Of a DNA stretch of 14,233 nt, positions 6,713 to 13,457 are shown one piece after another; position 1 is the stretch's first letter, and each line of letters begins with the position of its first letter. The position numbers and the translations under genes were made by a program. The stretch spans positions 1 through 14,233 of the forward strand of contig CAZFEU010000053.1 in assembly GCA_964517875.1 (NCBI GenBank). The letters are read 5' to 3'. Source of the DNA: JAJPXC01 sp964517875 (GTDB taxonomy: Bacteria > Bacteroidota > Bacteroidia > Bacteroidales > Muribaculaceae). Below the pieces are notes generated by a model. It did not search any database. It was not told the origin of the DNA and saw only the letters and a list, made by a program, of their open reading frames with translations.

Positions 6713-7459
6713 ATGGCAGCTGTAACAAAATCAACCACTGATCCGGCTCGGCTGGGCACGCTTTACCTGCTCCCCTCGTCGATGAGCGACGCTCCAATTG
6801 ACTGCGTTATACCGCAGGGCAATGTGGAGGTGATGCGCTCGTTGCGGTACTTTATCGTGGAGAATGTGCGCACTACGCGTCGCTATCTCAAGCGTGTAGA
6901 CCGTAGCATCGACATCGACACACTTACATTTGACGTGCTCGACGAGCACACGCAGCGCGCCGATGTTGCAGCAATGCTGGAGCCGCTGCTTCGCGGTGAG
7001 TCAATCGGTGTGATCTCAGAGGCCGGATGTCCGGCCGTGGCCGATCCCGGGGCTGCCGCTGTGGCCGAAGCCCATCGCATTGGCGCCCGAGTGGTGCCGA
7101 TGGTGGGCCCATCGAGCATCATCATGTCGCTGATGGCATCGGGCATGAATGGGCAGCAATTCGCATTCCTGGGCTATCTGCCTGTCGAACGCCAGGCAAG
7201 AGCCGCAGCCCTTAAGGAGATACAGCGCCGTGTGAGCCGCGACAATGTCACTCAAGTGTTTATCGAAACTCCCTACCGCAACAACCGCCTTATAGCCGAG
7301 TTGTCGCAACAGCTGCCGGGAGATATGCAGCTTTGTGTGGCTGCCGACCTTACCGGCGCCGGTGAGTCTATAGTGAGCCGCCCGCTCAGAGAGTGGGCAC
7401 GTGTCGATTACGACTATGGCAAAACCCCTGCGATATTCGTTGTGGGCAACAATAGCTAA
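6713..7459 (+). CDS. RsmI-like SAM-dependent methyltransferase (tetrapyrrole methylase fold)
   Basis: A 248-residue protein of the tetrapyrrole methylase superfamily, close to RsmI, which 2'-O-methylates C1402 of 16S rRNA. Visible family blocks are ISEAGCPAVADPG (101-113, equivalent to VSDAGTPxISDPG of RsmI), GPSSIIMSLMASG (132-144), FLGYLPV (152-158) and ETPYRN (185-190). The sequence departs from canonical RsmI in several of these blocks. Bacteroidota often carry a second, shorter RsmI-like paralog, so the RNA target is uncertain and I give no symbol. The ATG at 6713 is chosen over a TTG at 6701, which lies inside the -7 motif. It is 13 bp upstream of the metallo-hydrolase gene on the same strand, probably one operon. 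Confidence 0.85.
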   Translation: MAAVTKSTTDPARLGTLYLLPSSMSDAPIDCVIPQGNVEVMRSLRYFIVENVRTTRRYLKRVDRSIDIDTLTFDVLDEHTQRADVAAMLEPLLRGESIGVISEAGCPAVADPGAAAVAEAHRIGARVVPMVGPSSIIMSLMASGMNGQQFAFLGYLPVERQARAAALKEIQRRVSRDNVTQVFIETPYRNNRLIAELSQQLPGDMQLCVAADLTGAGESIVSRPLREWARVDYDYGKTPAIFVVGNNS

Positions 7460-7472
7460 CCAATCATAAGGC

Positions 7473-8528
7473 ATGGCTCGATACAAAAAACGCACTATCT
7501 CGCCCACTGCGATGCCGGGACTGTTTGATGAGTTTGATACTCCGACAAGCGGCATTGAGGAGCTGCCGGTGCACCCTTCCATAGTGCGCCATGCCACGCA
7601 GGTGCGCCTCACCGGGGGCACACCGCGGCTTGATGATGCGTCAACTGAGCCGGTGGTTGAGCCGGTAGAGCTTGTTGATACAGATGCCGATATGTACTTC
7701 ATGTCGTTCGGCAGTGGCTCAAGCGGCAACTGCGCTTATGTGGGCGACGATGAATCGGGTTTCCTTATAGATGCCGGGGTCGACGCCGACAAGGTGGTGG
7801 CCGCTCTGCAGCGATGGGGCGTTTCAATGAGCCGCATTAAGGGGATAATTCTTACCCATGACCATGGCGACCATATACGCGACGCATACAAGCTGCTGCG
7901 CAGCAACAAGCACATGCTGCTCTACTGCACTCCGCGGGCATTCAACGGCCTGTTGCGGCGTCACAGTGTGTCAAGGCGCATTAAGGACTATCACAAAGCG
8001 ATTTATAAGGAGATACCATTTGCCGTAGGCAACTTCCGCATCACTCCCTTCGAGGTGTCGCACGACGGCACCGATAATGCCGGATTCTTCATTGAGCATG
8101 GCGACCAGCGCATCACCGTGGCCACCGACCTTGGATGCATCGGCGAGCGTGCCGACTGGTATATGAGTCAGTCGCAATACCTGATGATTGAGTCAAACTA
8201 TGATTACCCGATGCTGCGCAGCGGGCACTATCCCGAATATCTCAAGGCGCGGATAGCCGCTGACAACGGACATCTCGACAATGCGGTCACTGCCATGCAA
8301 GTCAATAAATTAGCAGCTTTGGGGCTTCTGCGCTACGTGTTTCTGTGCCACCTGAGCCGCGACAACAATACCCCGGAGATTGCCCTTGCCGCTGTGCGCC
8401 AGGCGCTGATTGCCGCCGGTGTGACTGTGGGCGACGCCAGTGATTCGCTTGAGTCGCGCCAGGCACAGGTACAGCTCATGGCATTGCCTCGCTACGAGGT
8501 CACCCGCATGTTCCGTCTTCACCTTTGA
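7473..8528 (+). CDS. YycJ/WalJ-type metallo-beta-lactamase-fold hydrolase
   Basis: A 351-residue protein whose core starts near residue 74 with YFMSFGSGSSGNC, the typical beginning of YycJ-family hydrolases. The di-metal site is visible as HDHGDH (129-134), with further candidate ligands His197 (SHDGTDN), Asp219 (ATDLG) and His293 (LCHLS). ESNYD (240-244) is also typical. Relatives are thought to be nucleases or phosphodiesterases. The roughly 73-residue N-terminal extension is low-complexity and acidic toward its end (VVEPVELVDTDAD), and is not part of the usual fold. A later start at Met74 or Met77 would remove it, but the ATG at 7473 lies 13 bp after the methyltransferase stop and the extension stays open in frame. 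It ends at a strong shared terminator. Confidence 0.87.
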   Translation: MARYKKRTISPTAMPGLFDEFDTPTSGIEELPVHPSIVRHATQVRLTGGTPRLDDASTEPVVEPVELVDTDADMYFMSFGSGSSGNCAYVGDDESGFLIDAGVDADKVVAALQRWGVSMSRIKGIILTHDHGDHIRDAYKLLRSNKHMLLYCTPRAFNGLLRRHSVSRRIKDYHKAIYKEIPFAVGNFRITPFEVSHDGTDNAGFFIEHGDQRITVATDLGCIGERADWYMSQSQYLMIESNYDYPMLRSGHYPEYLKARIAADNGHLDNAVTAMQVNKLAALGLLRYVFLCHLSRDNNTPEIALAAVRQALIAAGVTVGDASDSLESRQAQVQLMALPRYEVTRMFRLHL

Positions 8529-8552
8529 CCCAACTCACAGGTCACAATACTA

Positions 8553-8588
8553 CGAGGGGGCTGCTCAATTTACCGAGCAGCCCCCTCG
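8553..8588. terminator. Bidirectional terminator hairpin between convergent genes
   Basis: CGAGGGGGCTGCTC (8553-8566) pairs perfectly with 8575-8588 around the loop aatttacc. The 14-bp GC-rich stem lies between the metallo-hydrolase gene (ends 8528, plus) and the amylase gene (ends 8606, minus), so it can serve both. Neither side has a clear U-tract. An outer pair, GACCCAACT (8527-8535) with AGTTGGGTC (8597-8605), also matches perfectly; its arms lie at the two stop codons. Confidence 0.8.
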
Positions 8589-8605
8589 CTATGATTAGTT
8601 GGGTC

Positions 8606-10714
8606 TTAAAGTACAAGTATCTTGGTGACAGAGGTTCCCTGACGGCGTATGTAGGTGTTGCCGCGTACGGGCTGGTCGATGCGTATGCCTTGCAGGTTGA
8701 AATATTCAACGGGTGCGTCGGCATCAGCCTCAACGCTCTCAACGCCGCTATTGCCCACGGTGAGTTGCATTGACTTCAGGTCGACCTTGACACTGTATCG
8801 GCCGGGGGCAATCATCCACGACTCTGAGGCCGAAGCATTCACTCCGGCGGCGTAGAGGGCGATGACCTGGGGTGTGCCGAGGGTTACGGGGGTGTCCTTG
8901 GCGGGTGCGCCGTAGCGGTCGCCGGTGTTAACCTCTGAATCCCAGTCTGAGCCGGTGACGGTGATGAATGCGAAGTAGCCTGAGCCAGCTCCGGCATCGT
9001 CGATTGTGACGTCGTAGGTATATACGCCTTCGTTGCCCTTGGCGGCAACAGCCACATCGTCGGTGGTGCCCCATGCGCCTCCATTGACGTTACCGATCAT
9101 GTAGAGAGTGGCCGGGTATTTGCCCGGATCAGGTGTTGGGCCGTTGCCGTATACGCCCTGGTCGCCGCTCTGATTGTAGATATGGCCGTCAACGGCTACG
9201 AAGTCGGCTGTCTTTGTGGCGTCGCCGTTACCGGCGTTAAAGAGGCAACCGGTTGTGCCTGTGGGGCATTTGTATACCCATACGTCGCCATCGTGGAGCG
9301 ACATTGCCACTCCGGGCCAGGTGGATTCGGCTCCACCCCAATAGTGGATGTAGGGGGTGGCCCATTTAGCTGTTGAGTTGTCCCAATACACGGTGACACC
9401 GTCGGGGTGGGGGTCGGGATCTGGGTCAGGATCAGGATTGGGGTTGGGTGATACACCGACTTTGGTCCACACGCAGTAGCCGTTGCCCGATGCCTTGATG
9501 TCGGCATCGCTGTAGCCCGAAGGTGATGCCATGGCCGAGCCAATTTTCACTACCAATGTGCCTTTGGTGCCTGTTACCTCGGCCATGTAGCAGTCGCGGC
9601 TGCTCTGGAGCACTTTGACGGCACTCATATTGTTGACACCGACTGAGTTGCGCACTTTGATGAGCTGTTGTATCGCCGACTTGTTGGCGTTGTAGTGGGG
9701 GAGGAACACGCACGGTGTGCCCGGGGAGCATAGCATGAACGCATTGGCGGCTACCACGTTGCCGTTGAATTTATTGCCGTCGCGGTAGGTGTCGTGGTTG
9801 TCGATGAATGTCACGGCAAGCTGAGCGTAGCCGTAGTGTATCAGTCCGGCAGGTTGGTCGGTGGTGCCGTTGGCTTTCCACACCAGCTTGGTCATATCGT
9901 TGTATGAGAAGGCGTTGTTGACCGCATACTTGAAGGCGAAGTCAAACGCTGCCGACTCCTTGCCGGTCGATTCGATCCACGTTTTCAGAGCGTCGTAAGA
10001 GCCATCCCAGTACTCACCCACACTGTAGGTGGGCTTGGAATACTGATTGTATATCTTGTTGTATTGGCCTGAGTAGCCTTTGCAATAGTCGTAGCGGAAG
10101 CCGGCGTAGCCGTACTCATCGAGCAGACACTTGGTGTAGGCTTTGCAGTTTTCCTGAACGTTGGCGTTGGTGTGGTCGAGATCGCGCCCGGCAGCATAGC
10201 CTTCGCCCGTGTCGCGTGCGCCGGTGGGTTGTGTTTGTCCTGACTGTCCTGCCACTTCGTCGTCCGAGCATATGCCGTCAGCACCTATCTGATAGGTTAC
10301 GCCATTCCATGTTTCGCGGGGGAAGTTGGTCCAGTTTGACACACCCACGCGGTGGTTGATAACCACGTCGGCGATGATGCCCACACCCTTGGATTTGTAG
10401 GTCTTGATCATTGAGCGGAGCTGCTGTTCGGTACCCATAGCCGAGTTATGATTGGTGAACCAATATACAGGCAGGTAGCCTAAGCCGCCCGACGACTTGG
10501 CGCTGTTGGGCACCCATATCAGGGAGAAATACTGTGAATACTCGTCGGCAAGCTGCTCAAGTTTGTTCCACTTAGTTTCGGATGTGTAAGAGTCCCAGTA
10601 GAATCCCTGCAACATCACGCCCTCGTAGTTGGCAGGCCAGCCGATGGCATTGGCGCTAAGCAGCGAGCCGGCGGCTAAGCATAGAGATAAAGCAATACGT
10701 TTAAAAAAATTCAT
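8606..10714 (-). CDS. Secreted GH13 alpha-amylase with starch-binding modules
   Basis: A 702-residue exported enzyme that should cleave internal alpha-1,4 bonds of starch. Residues 1-23 are a signal peptide ending ANA. The GH13 barrel follows, with region I DVVINH (116-121), region II GFRYD with nucleophile Asp209, region III VGEYW with acid/base Glu234, and region IV FIDNHD with Asp308. The catalytic domain ends near 420. A Pro-Asp linker (423-438) leads to a CBM26-like starch-binding module (about 439-522: VTVYWDNS...YIHYWGG...WPG). A second beta-rich module at about 534-653 resembles SusE/SusF-type starch-binding domains. The last 32 residues (YFNLQGIR...YIRRQG..VTKI) are a sorting-like tail shared with the FN3 protein, suggesting a surface or secreted location. 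It is 82 bp downstream of pfkA on the same strand. All catalytic residues are present. Confidence 0.93.
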   Translation of the reverse strand: MNFFKRIALSLCLAAGSLLSANAIGWPANYEGVMLQGFYWDSYTSETKWNKLEQLADEYSQYFSLIWVPNSAKSSGGLGYLPVYWFTNHNSAMGTEQQLRSMIKTYKSKGVGIIADVVINHRVGVSNWTNFPRETWNGVTYQIGADGICSDDEVAGQSGQTQPTGARDTGEGYAAGRDLDHTNANVQENCKAYTKCLLDEYGYAGFRYDYCKGYSGQYNKIYNQYSKPTYSVGEYWDGSYDALKTWIESTGKESAAFDFAFKYAVNNAFSYNDMTKLVWKANGTTDQPAGLIHYGYAQLAVTFIDNHDTYRDGNKFNGNVVAANAFMLCSPGTPCVFLPHYNANKSAIQQLIKVRNSVGVNNMSAVKVLQSSRDCYMAEVTGTKGTLVVKIGSAMASPSGYSDADIKASGNGYCVWTKVGVSPNPNPDPDPDPDPHPDGVTVYWDNSTAKWATPYIHYWGGAESTWPGVAMSLHDGDVWVYKCPTGTTGCLFNAGNGDATKTADFVAVDGHIYNQSGDQGVYGNGPTPDPGKYPATLYMIGNVNGGAWGTTDDVAVAAKGNEGVYTYDVTIDDAGAGSGYFAFITVTGSDWDSEVNTGDRYGAPAKDTPVTLGTPQVIALYAAGVNASASESWMIAPGRYSVKVDLKSMQLTVGNSGVESVEADADAPVEYFNLQGIRIDQPVRGNTYIRRQGTSVTKILVL
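9401..9448 (-). repeat. Pro-Asp dipeptide linker repeat in the amylase gene
   Basis: Encodes a run of alternating Pro with Asn, Asp or His (residues 423-438) joining the catalytic barrel to the starch-binding modules. The 6-nt period at DNA level (CCnGAn-like) could vary in copy number without changing frame. Such linkers are typical between modules of secreted glycosidases. Confidence 0.7.
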
Positions 10715-10796
10715 GATATTAATATATAAAAATGTAAGATGATTGGTGCTTGTATATGAGGTGCCCTAAGGTTGCGTACATCGATGATGGCGCTGA

Positions 10797-11777
10797 TTAT
10801 ATCGATAGGCGGCGCAGTGTCGACAGCAAGTCGCGGTTGATGGGCTTGTCGTTTTTGATAGCCTTGGTAAATGGCACGTATACGATCTCGTCGTTCTTCA
10901 CTCCGATCATCACATTGCGCTGGTCGTCGAGCAGAGCGTCGATGGCGGCAGCGCCCATGCGCGATGCAAGGATGCGGTCGTGAGCTGTGGGTGAACCACC
11001 GCGCTGAAGGTGGCCCAGAATTGACACGCGTACATCGTAGCCGGGATACTCCTTGTTGACGCGGTCGGCCAGGGCCATGGCTCCGCCGGTTACGGGGCTT
11101 TCGGCCACGAGCACTATCGATGAATTCTTGCTCTTGCGGAAACCGTTCTGAATGAGCTCGGCAAGCTGGTCGACCTCGGTGGAAATCTCAGGGATTATGG
11201 CCGCTTCGGCACCCGAAGCTATAGCGCCGTTGAGAGCCAGGAAGCCTGCGTCGCGTCCCATCACCTCGATGAAGAACAGGCGCTCATGGCTGGTGGCGGT
11301 GTCGCGTATCTTGTCGACACACTGCATTATGGTGTTCAGGGCCGTGTCGTAGCCGATGGTGGTGTCGGTGCCGTAGAGGTCGTTGTCGATGGTGCCGGGG
11401 AGGCCGATGATGGGGAAGTTGAACTCGTTGGCAAATATTCGCGCTCCGGTCAGAGAGCCATCACCACCGATCACTACCAGTGCGTCGATCTCGTGACGGC
11501 GCAGAATGTCATATGCCAACTGGCGACCTTCGGGAGTTTGGAACTCCTTGCAGCGGGCGGTCTTAAGGATTGTGCCACCCATCTGTATAATGTTTGACAC
11601 ATTCTGTGTCTTGAAGTCAACAATCTCGTCGGTTATCAACCCGCGGTAGCCACGGTAAATGCCCTTTACCTTAAAACCGCTAAAAATCGCCGAGCGGGTC
11701 ACCGCACGAATCGCAGCGTTCATACCGGGAGCGTCACCTCCTGAGGTGAGGATGCCCACGCACTTTATTTCAGCCAT
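10797..11777 (-). CDS. pfkA: ATP-dependent 6-phosphofructokinase
   Basis: PfkA phosphorylates fructose 6-phosphate to fructose 1,6-bisphosphate, the committing step of glycolysis, in the cytoplasm. The 326-residue product has the usual bacterial length. It shows GILTSGGDAPGMN (8-20) and GGDGS (104-108) for the nucleotide, PGTIDND (127-133) with the catalytic Asp131, MGRDAG (173-178) for the sugar phosphate, and GHLQRGGSPTAHDR near the C-terminus. The GGDGS Gly supports ATP, not pyrophosphate, as phosphate donor. The upstream spacer carries TAAGTTTG at 11837-11844, a likely -7 element. The amylase gene follows on the same strand, which fits starch breakdown feeding glycolysis, though co-transcription is not shown. 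Confidence 0.96.
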   Translation of the reverse strand: MAEIKCVGILTSGGDAPGMNAAIRAVTRSAIFSGFKVKGIYRGYRGLITDEIVDFKTQNVSNIIQMGGTILKTARCKEFQTPEGRQLAYDILRRHEIDALVVIGGDGSLTGARIFANEFNFPIIGLPGTIDNDLYGTDTTIGYDTALNTIMQCVDKIRDTATSHERLFFIEVMGRDAGFLALNGAIASGAEAAIIPEISTEVDQLAELIQNGFRKSKNSSIVLVAESPVTGGAMALADRVNKEYPGYDVRVSILGHLQRGGSPTAHDRILASRMGAAAIDALLDDQRNVMIGVKNDEIVYVPFTKAIKNDKPINRDLLSTLRRLSI

Positions 11778-11836
11778 TTATCTCTCTAAATTTACTTGAT
11801 TAATCTCTGTTGGATATAAGAATTGCTATCAAGCCG

Positions 11837-11844
11837 CAAACTTA
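11837..11844 (-). promoter_or_regulatory. Likely -7 element for pfkA
   Basis: TAAGTTTG on the minus strand matches TAnnTTTG. Transcription would start near 11830, giving a leader of about 53 nt before the ATG at 11777. The base triplet 20 bp upstream is GTG, not TTG, so the -33 element is weak. Confidence 0.5.
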
Positions 11845-11959
11845 CAAAAAAAATATGATTATCCCACACCACGCCCCACAAATCTCCTTTCATGATTTTG
11901 CAACTGTCTTGTTTGTTCCCTCTATATTCAAGTTTAACAACAGATTAACAAAAAAATTG

Positions 11960-11967
11960 TATATTTG
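11960..11967 (+). promoter_or_regulatory. -7 element for the AlbA_2/HATPase gene
   Basis: TATATTTG is a perfect TAnnTTTG and ends 8 nt before the ATG at 11976, so the transcript would have a very short leader. No TTG is found 19-21 bp upstream. The 198-bp spacer to pfkA also holds the divergent pfkA promoter; I see no hairpin or gene in it. Confidence 0.5.
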
Positions 11968-11975
11968 CAATTGAA

Positions 11976-13448
11976 ATGACAAAGGATGAGCTTGTAGCGA
12001 AGCTGCATGACATAGAATGGGAAGATTTTGAGGTCAAGACCGCAAAATCCGATTTGCCGAAGAATATCTGGGAAAGCGTCAGCGCTTTCTCCAATACCTC
12101 CGGCGGATGGATTGTGCTCGGAGTTAAACAGTCCGGCAAAACATTCGAGATTCAAGGTGTGGACAATATCGAAAAACTTGAACAGGATTTTCTTGGCACT
12201 CTCCGTTCTGAGAAGTTCAATCAAAGATTGGCTGTCACCTCCAAGCAATACGACATTGAAGGAAAGAAACTCCTCGCGTTTTATGTTCCGGAGGTTGATT
12301 TGAAGCCGGTGTATTTCGGCAGTCCTATCAACACGTTTATCCGCATGGGTAGCGGAGACCAAAGGGCAACTGAGGGAGAGATACGCGCTATGTTCCGCGA
12401 TCAATCCTTTGGCAAGAAAACCGAGGAGACCATACCCGACACGAGTATTGAAATGCTGAATCTCAATACTCTGAAAAGTTACAGGTATGCGCTTAGCCAG
12501 ACACAGAATCTTGTGAATCTCCGCGAGGTGGATGATGCGGAATTCTGCGAACAGGTCAATATAACCCGAAATGGCTTGCTCACGTATGCCGGACTTCTGA
12601 TGTTCGGCAAAGCACCTTACGTCCTTCGCTATGTGCCGACATTCTGTGTTGACTACATCGAGATTCCGGGGCCGACAATCCAACAGGCAGAAGTGAGATA
12701 CACATACCGTATTCCGGAACAGGACAATATCTGGGAGGCAGTTCAGATTATCCTGCGCCGTTTCCGCACACTTGTTGATGCTCCAATACATATCAAGGAC
12801 GATGGTTTTGCAACAACAGACGAGAGCCAATACAAAGTTCTCCGCGAAGCCCTCGCCAATATGGTCATGCACTGCGACCACTTTGATTCGTTGCGCTCCT
12901 GCATCCGTGTCTATACCGACCACATAGAGTTTATGAATGGTGGAGCTTTCCCTCTCCCCGTGAAAGACATACTCGGCAAGATTTACTCCAAGCTCCGCAA
13001 CCCAACCATCGCCAAGCTATTCCGTTTTGTCGGCATCGCCGAAAACGCCGGATATGGCATGAACAAACTCGCAAGCTGGGAGACCCTGACAGGCACACGC
13101 CCCACCATCGAAAGCGACCGCACCATCGCCACCGTCTCCTTCCCCCTCAAATCCGCCATCCAAAGAAAGACCGAAGACAGCGATGTCCCTATAAGAGGGA
13201 TTGATGCTAAAAGTGATGCTAAAAATGATGCTAAAAATGATGCTAAAAATGATGCTAAAAACATCTCTCAGCGTCAGCGTAATATTATCGAATTAATACA
13301 GGAGGATCCTACAATTAGTCTTGATTCAATAGCGAAAGCAATAGGGGTTAGTGCTCCTACAATAGATCGTGAGATTGTTAAAATGTCACACCTAATAAAG
13401 CGTATTGGACCCAAGAAAGGCGGACATTGGGAAATTACCAAAGAATAA
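11976..13448 (+). CDS. AlbA_2 (Schlafen-like) / HATPase_c_4-like / winged-helix protein
   Basis: A 490-residue protein of the class usually annotated as 'ATP-binding protein' or putative transcriptional regulator. Residues about 10-125 form an AlbA_2 domain, related to the Schlafen core, with EVKTAKSDL and AFSNTSGGWIVLGV (37-50). Residues about 285-395 resemble a degenerate GHKL ATPase (HATPase_c_4): REALANMVMHCDH (290-302), NGG (321-323) and RNPTIAKLFRFVGIAENAGYGMNK (341-364). A (DAKN/S)5 linker at 410-429 leads to a winged helix (431-487: RQRNIIELI...LDSIAKAIGVSAPTIDREIVKM). It is probably cytoplasmic; the target is unknown. GC falls from about 60% before the linker to about 39% after it. 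A GIY-YIG nuclease gene follows after 9 bp, so the two are probably co-expressed. Schlafen-like and GHKL proteins occur in both regulation and phage defence. Confidence 0.87.
   Translation: MTKDELVAKLHDIEWEDFEVKTAKSDLPKNIWESVSAFSNTSGGWIVLGVKQSGKTFEIQGVDNIEKLEQDFLGTLRSEKFNQRLAVTSKQYDIEGKKLLAFYVPEVDLKPVYFGSPINTFIRMGSGDQRATEGEIRAMFRDQSFGKKTEETIPDTSIEMLNLNTLKSYRYALSQTQNLVNLREVDDAEFCEQVNITRNGLLTYAGLLMFGKAPYVLRYVPTFCVDYIEIPGPTIQQAEVRYTYRIPEQDNIWEAVQIILRRFRTLVDAPIHIKDDGFATTDESQYKVLREALANMVMHCDHFDSLRSCIRVYTDHIEFMNGGAFPLPVKDILGKIYSKLRNPTIAKLFRFVGIAENAGYGMNKLASWETLTGTRPTIESDRTIATVSFPLKSAIQRKTEDSDVPIRGIDAKSDAKNDAKNDAKNDAKNISQRQRNIIELIQEDPTISLDSIAKAIGVSAPTIDREIVKMSHLIKRIGPKKGGHWEITKE
13203..13262 (+). 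repeat. 12-bp in-frame tandem repeat, five units
   Basis: Five copies of GATGCTAAAAAT (first copy ends AGT, last ends AAC) encode a (Asp-Ala-Lys-Asn/Ser) linker between the ATPase-like part and the winged helix. Near-identical units suggest recent slippage or unequal recombination. Copy-number change would alter linker length by four residues without breaking the frame. Confidence 0.9.
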
Positions 13449-13457
13449 AATAGCACG

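Noticed and set aside
7016..7729. A 237-codon minus-strand frame opposite the RsmI-like and metallo-hydrolase genes
   Set aside because: It spans the junction of two well-supported plus-strand genes, shows no family motif, and is explained by GC-rich codon bias opening the opposite strand.
10715..10796. Promoter for the amylase gene in the spacer after pfkA
   Set aside because: The best -7 candidate on the minus strand is TACATTTT, which lacks the final G, and no TTG lies at the right distance. The evidence is too weak to call a site.
11934..12923. A 329-codon open frame on the minus strand opposite the AlbA_2 gene
   Set aside because: It is antisense to a gene with clear domains and a promoter, has no recognisable domain, and reads as a mixed, Cys-rich shadow translation. 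It also covers the AlbA_2 gene's own -7 region.
13203..13262. Possible CRISPR or regulatory repeat array
   Set aside because: Units are 12 nt, contiguous and in frame within a protein-coding gene, so a coding linker explains them.
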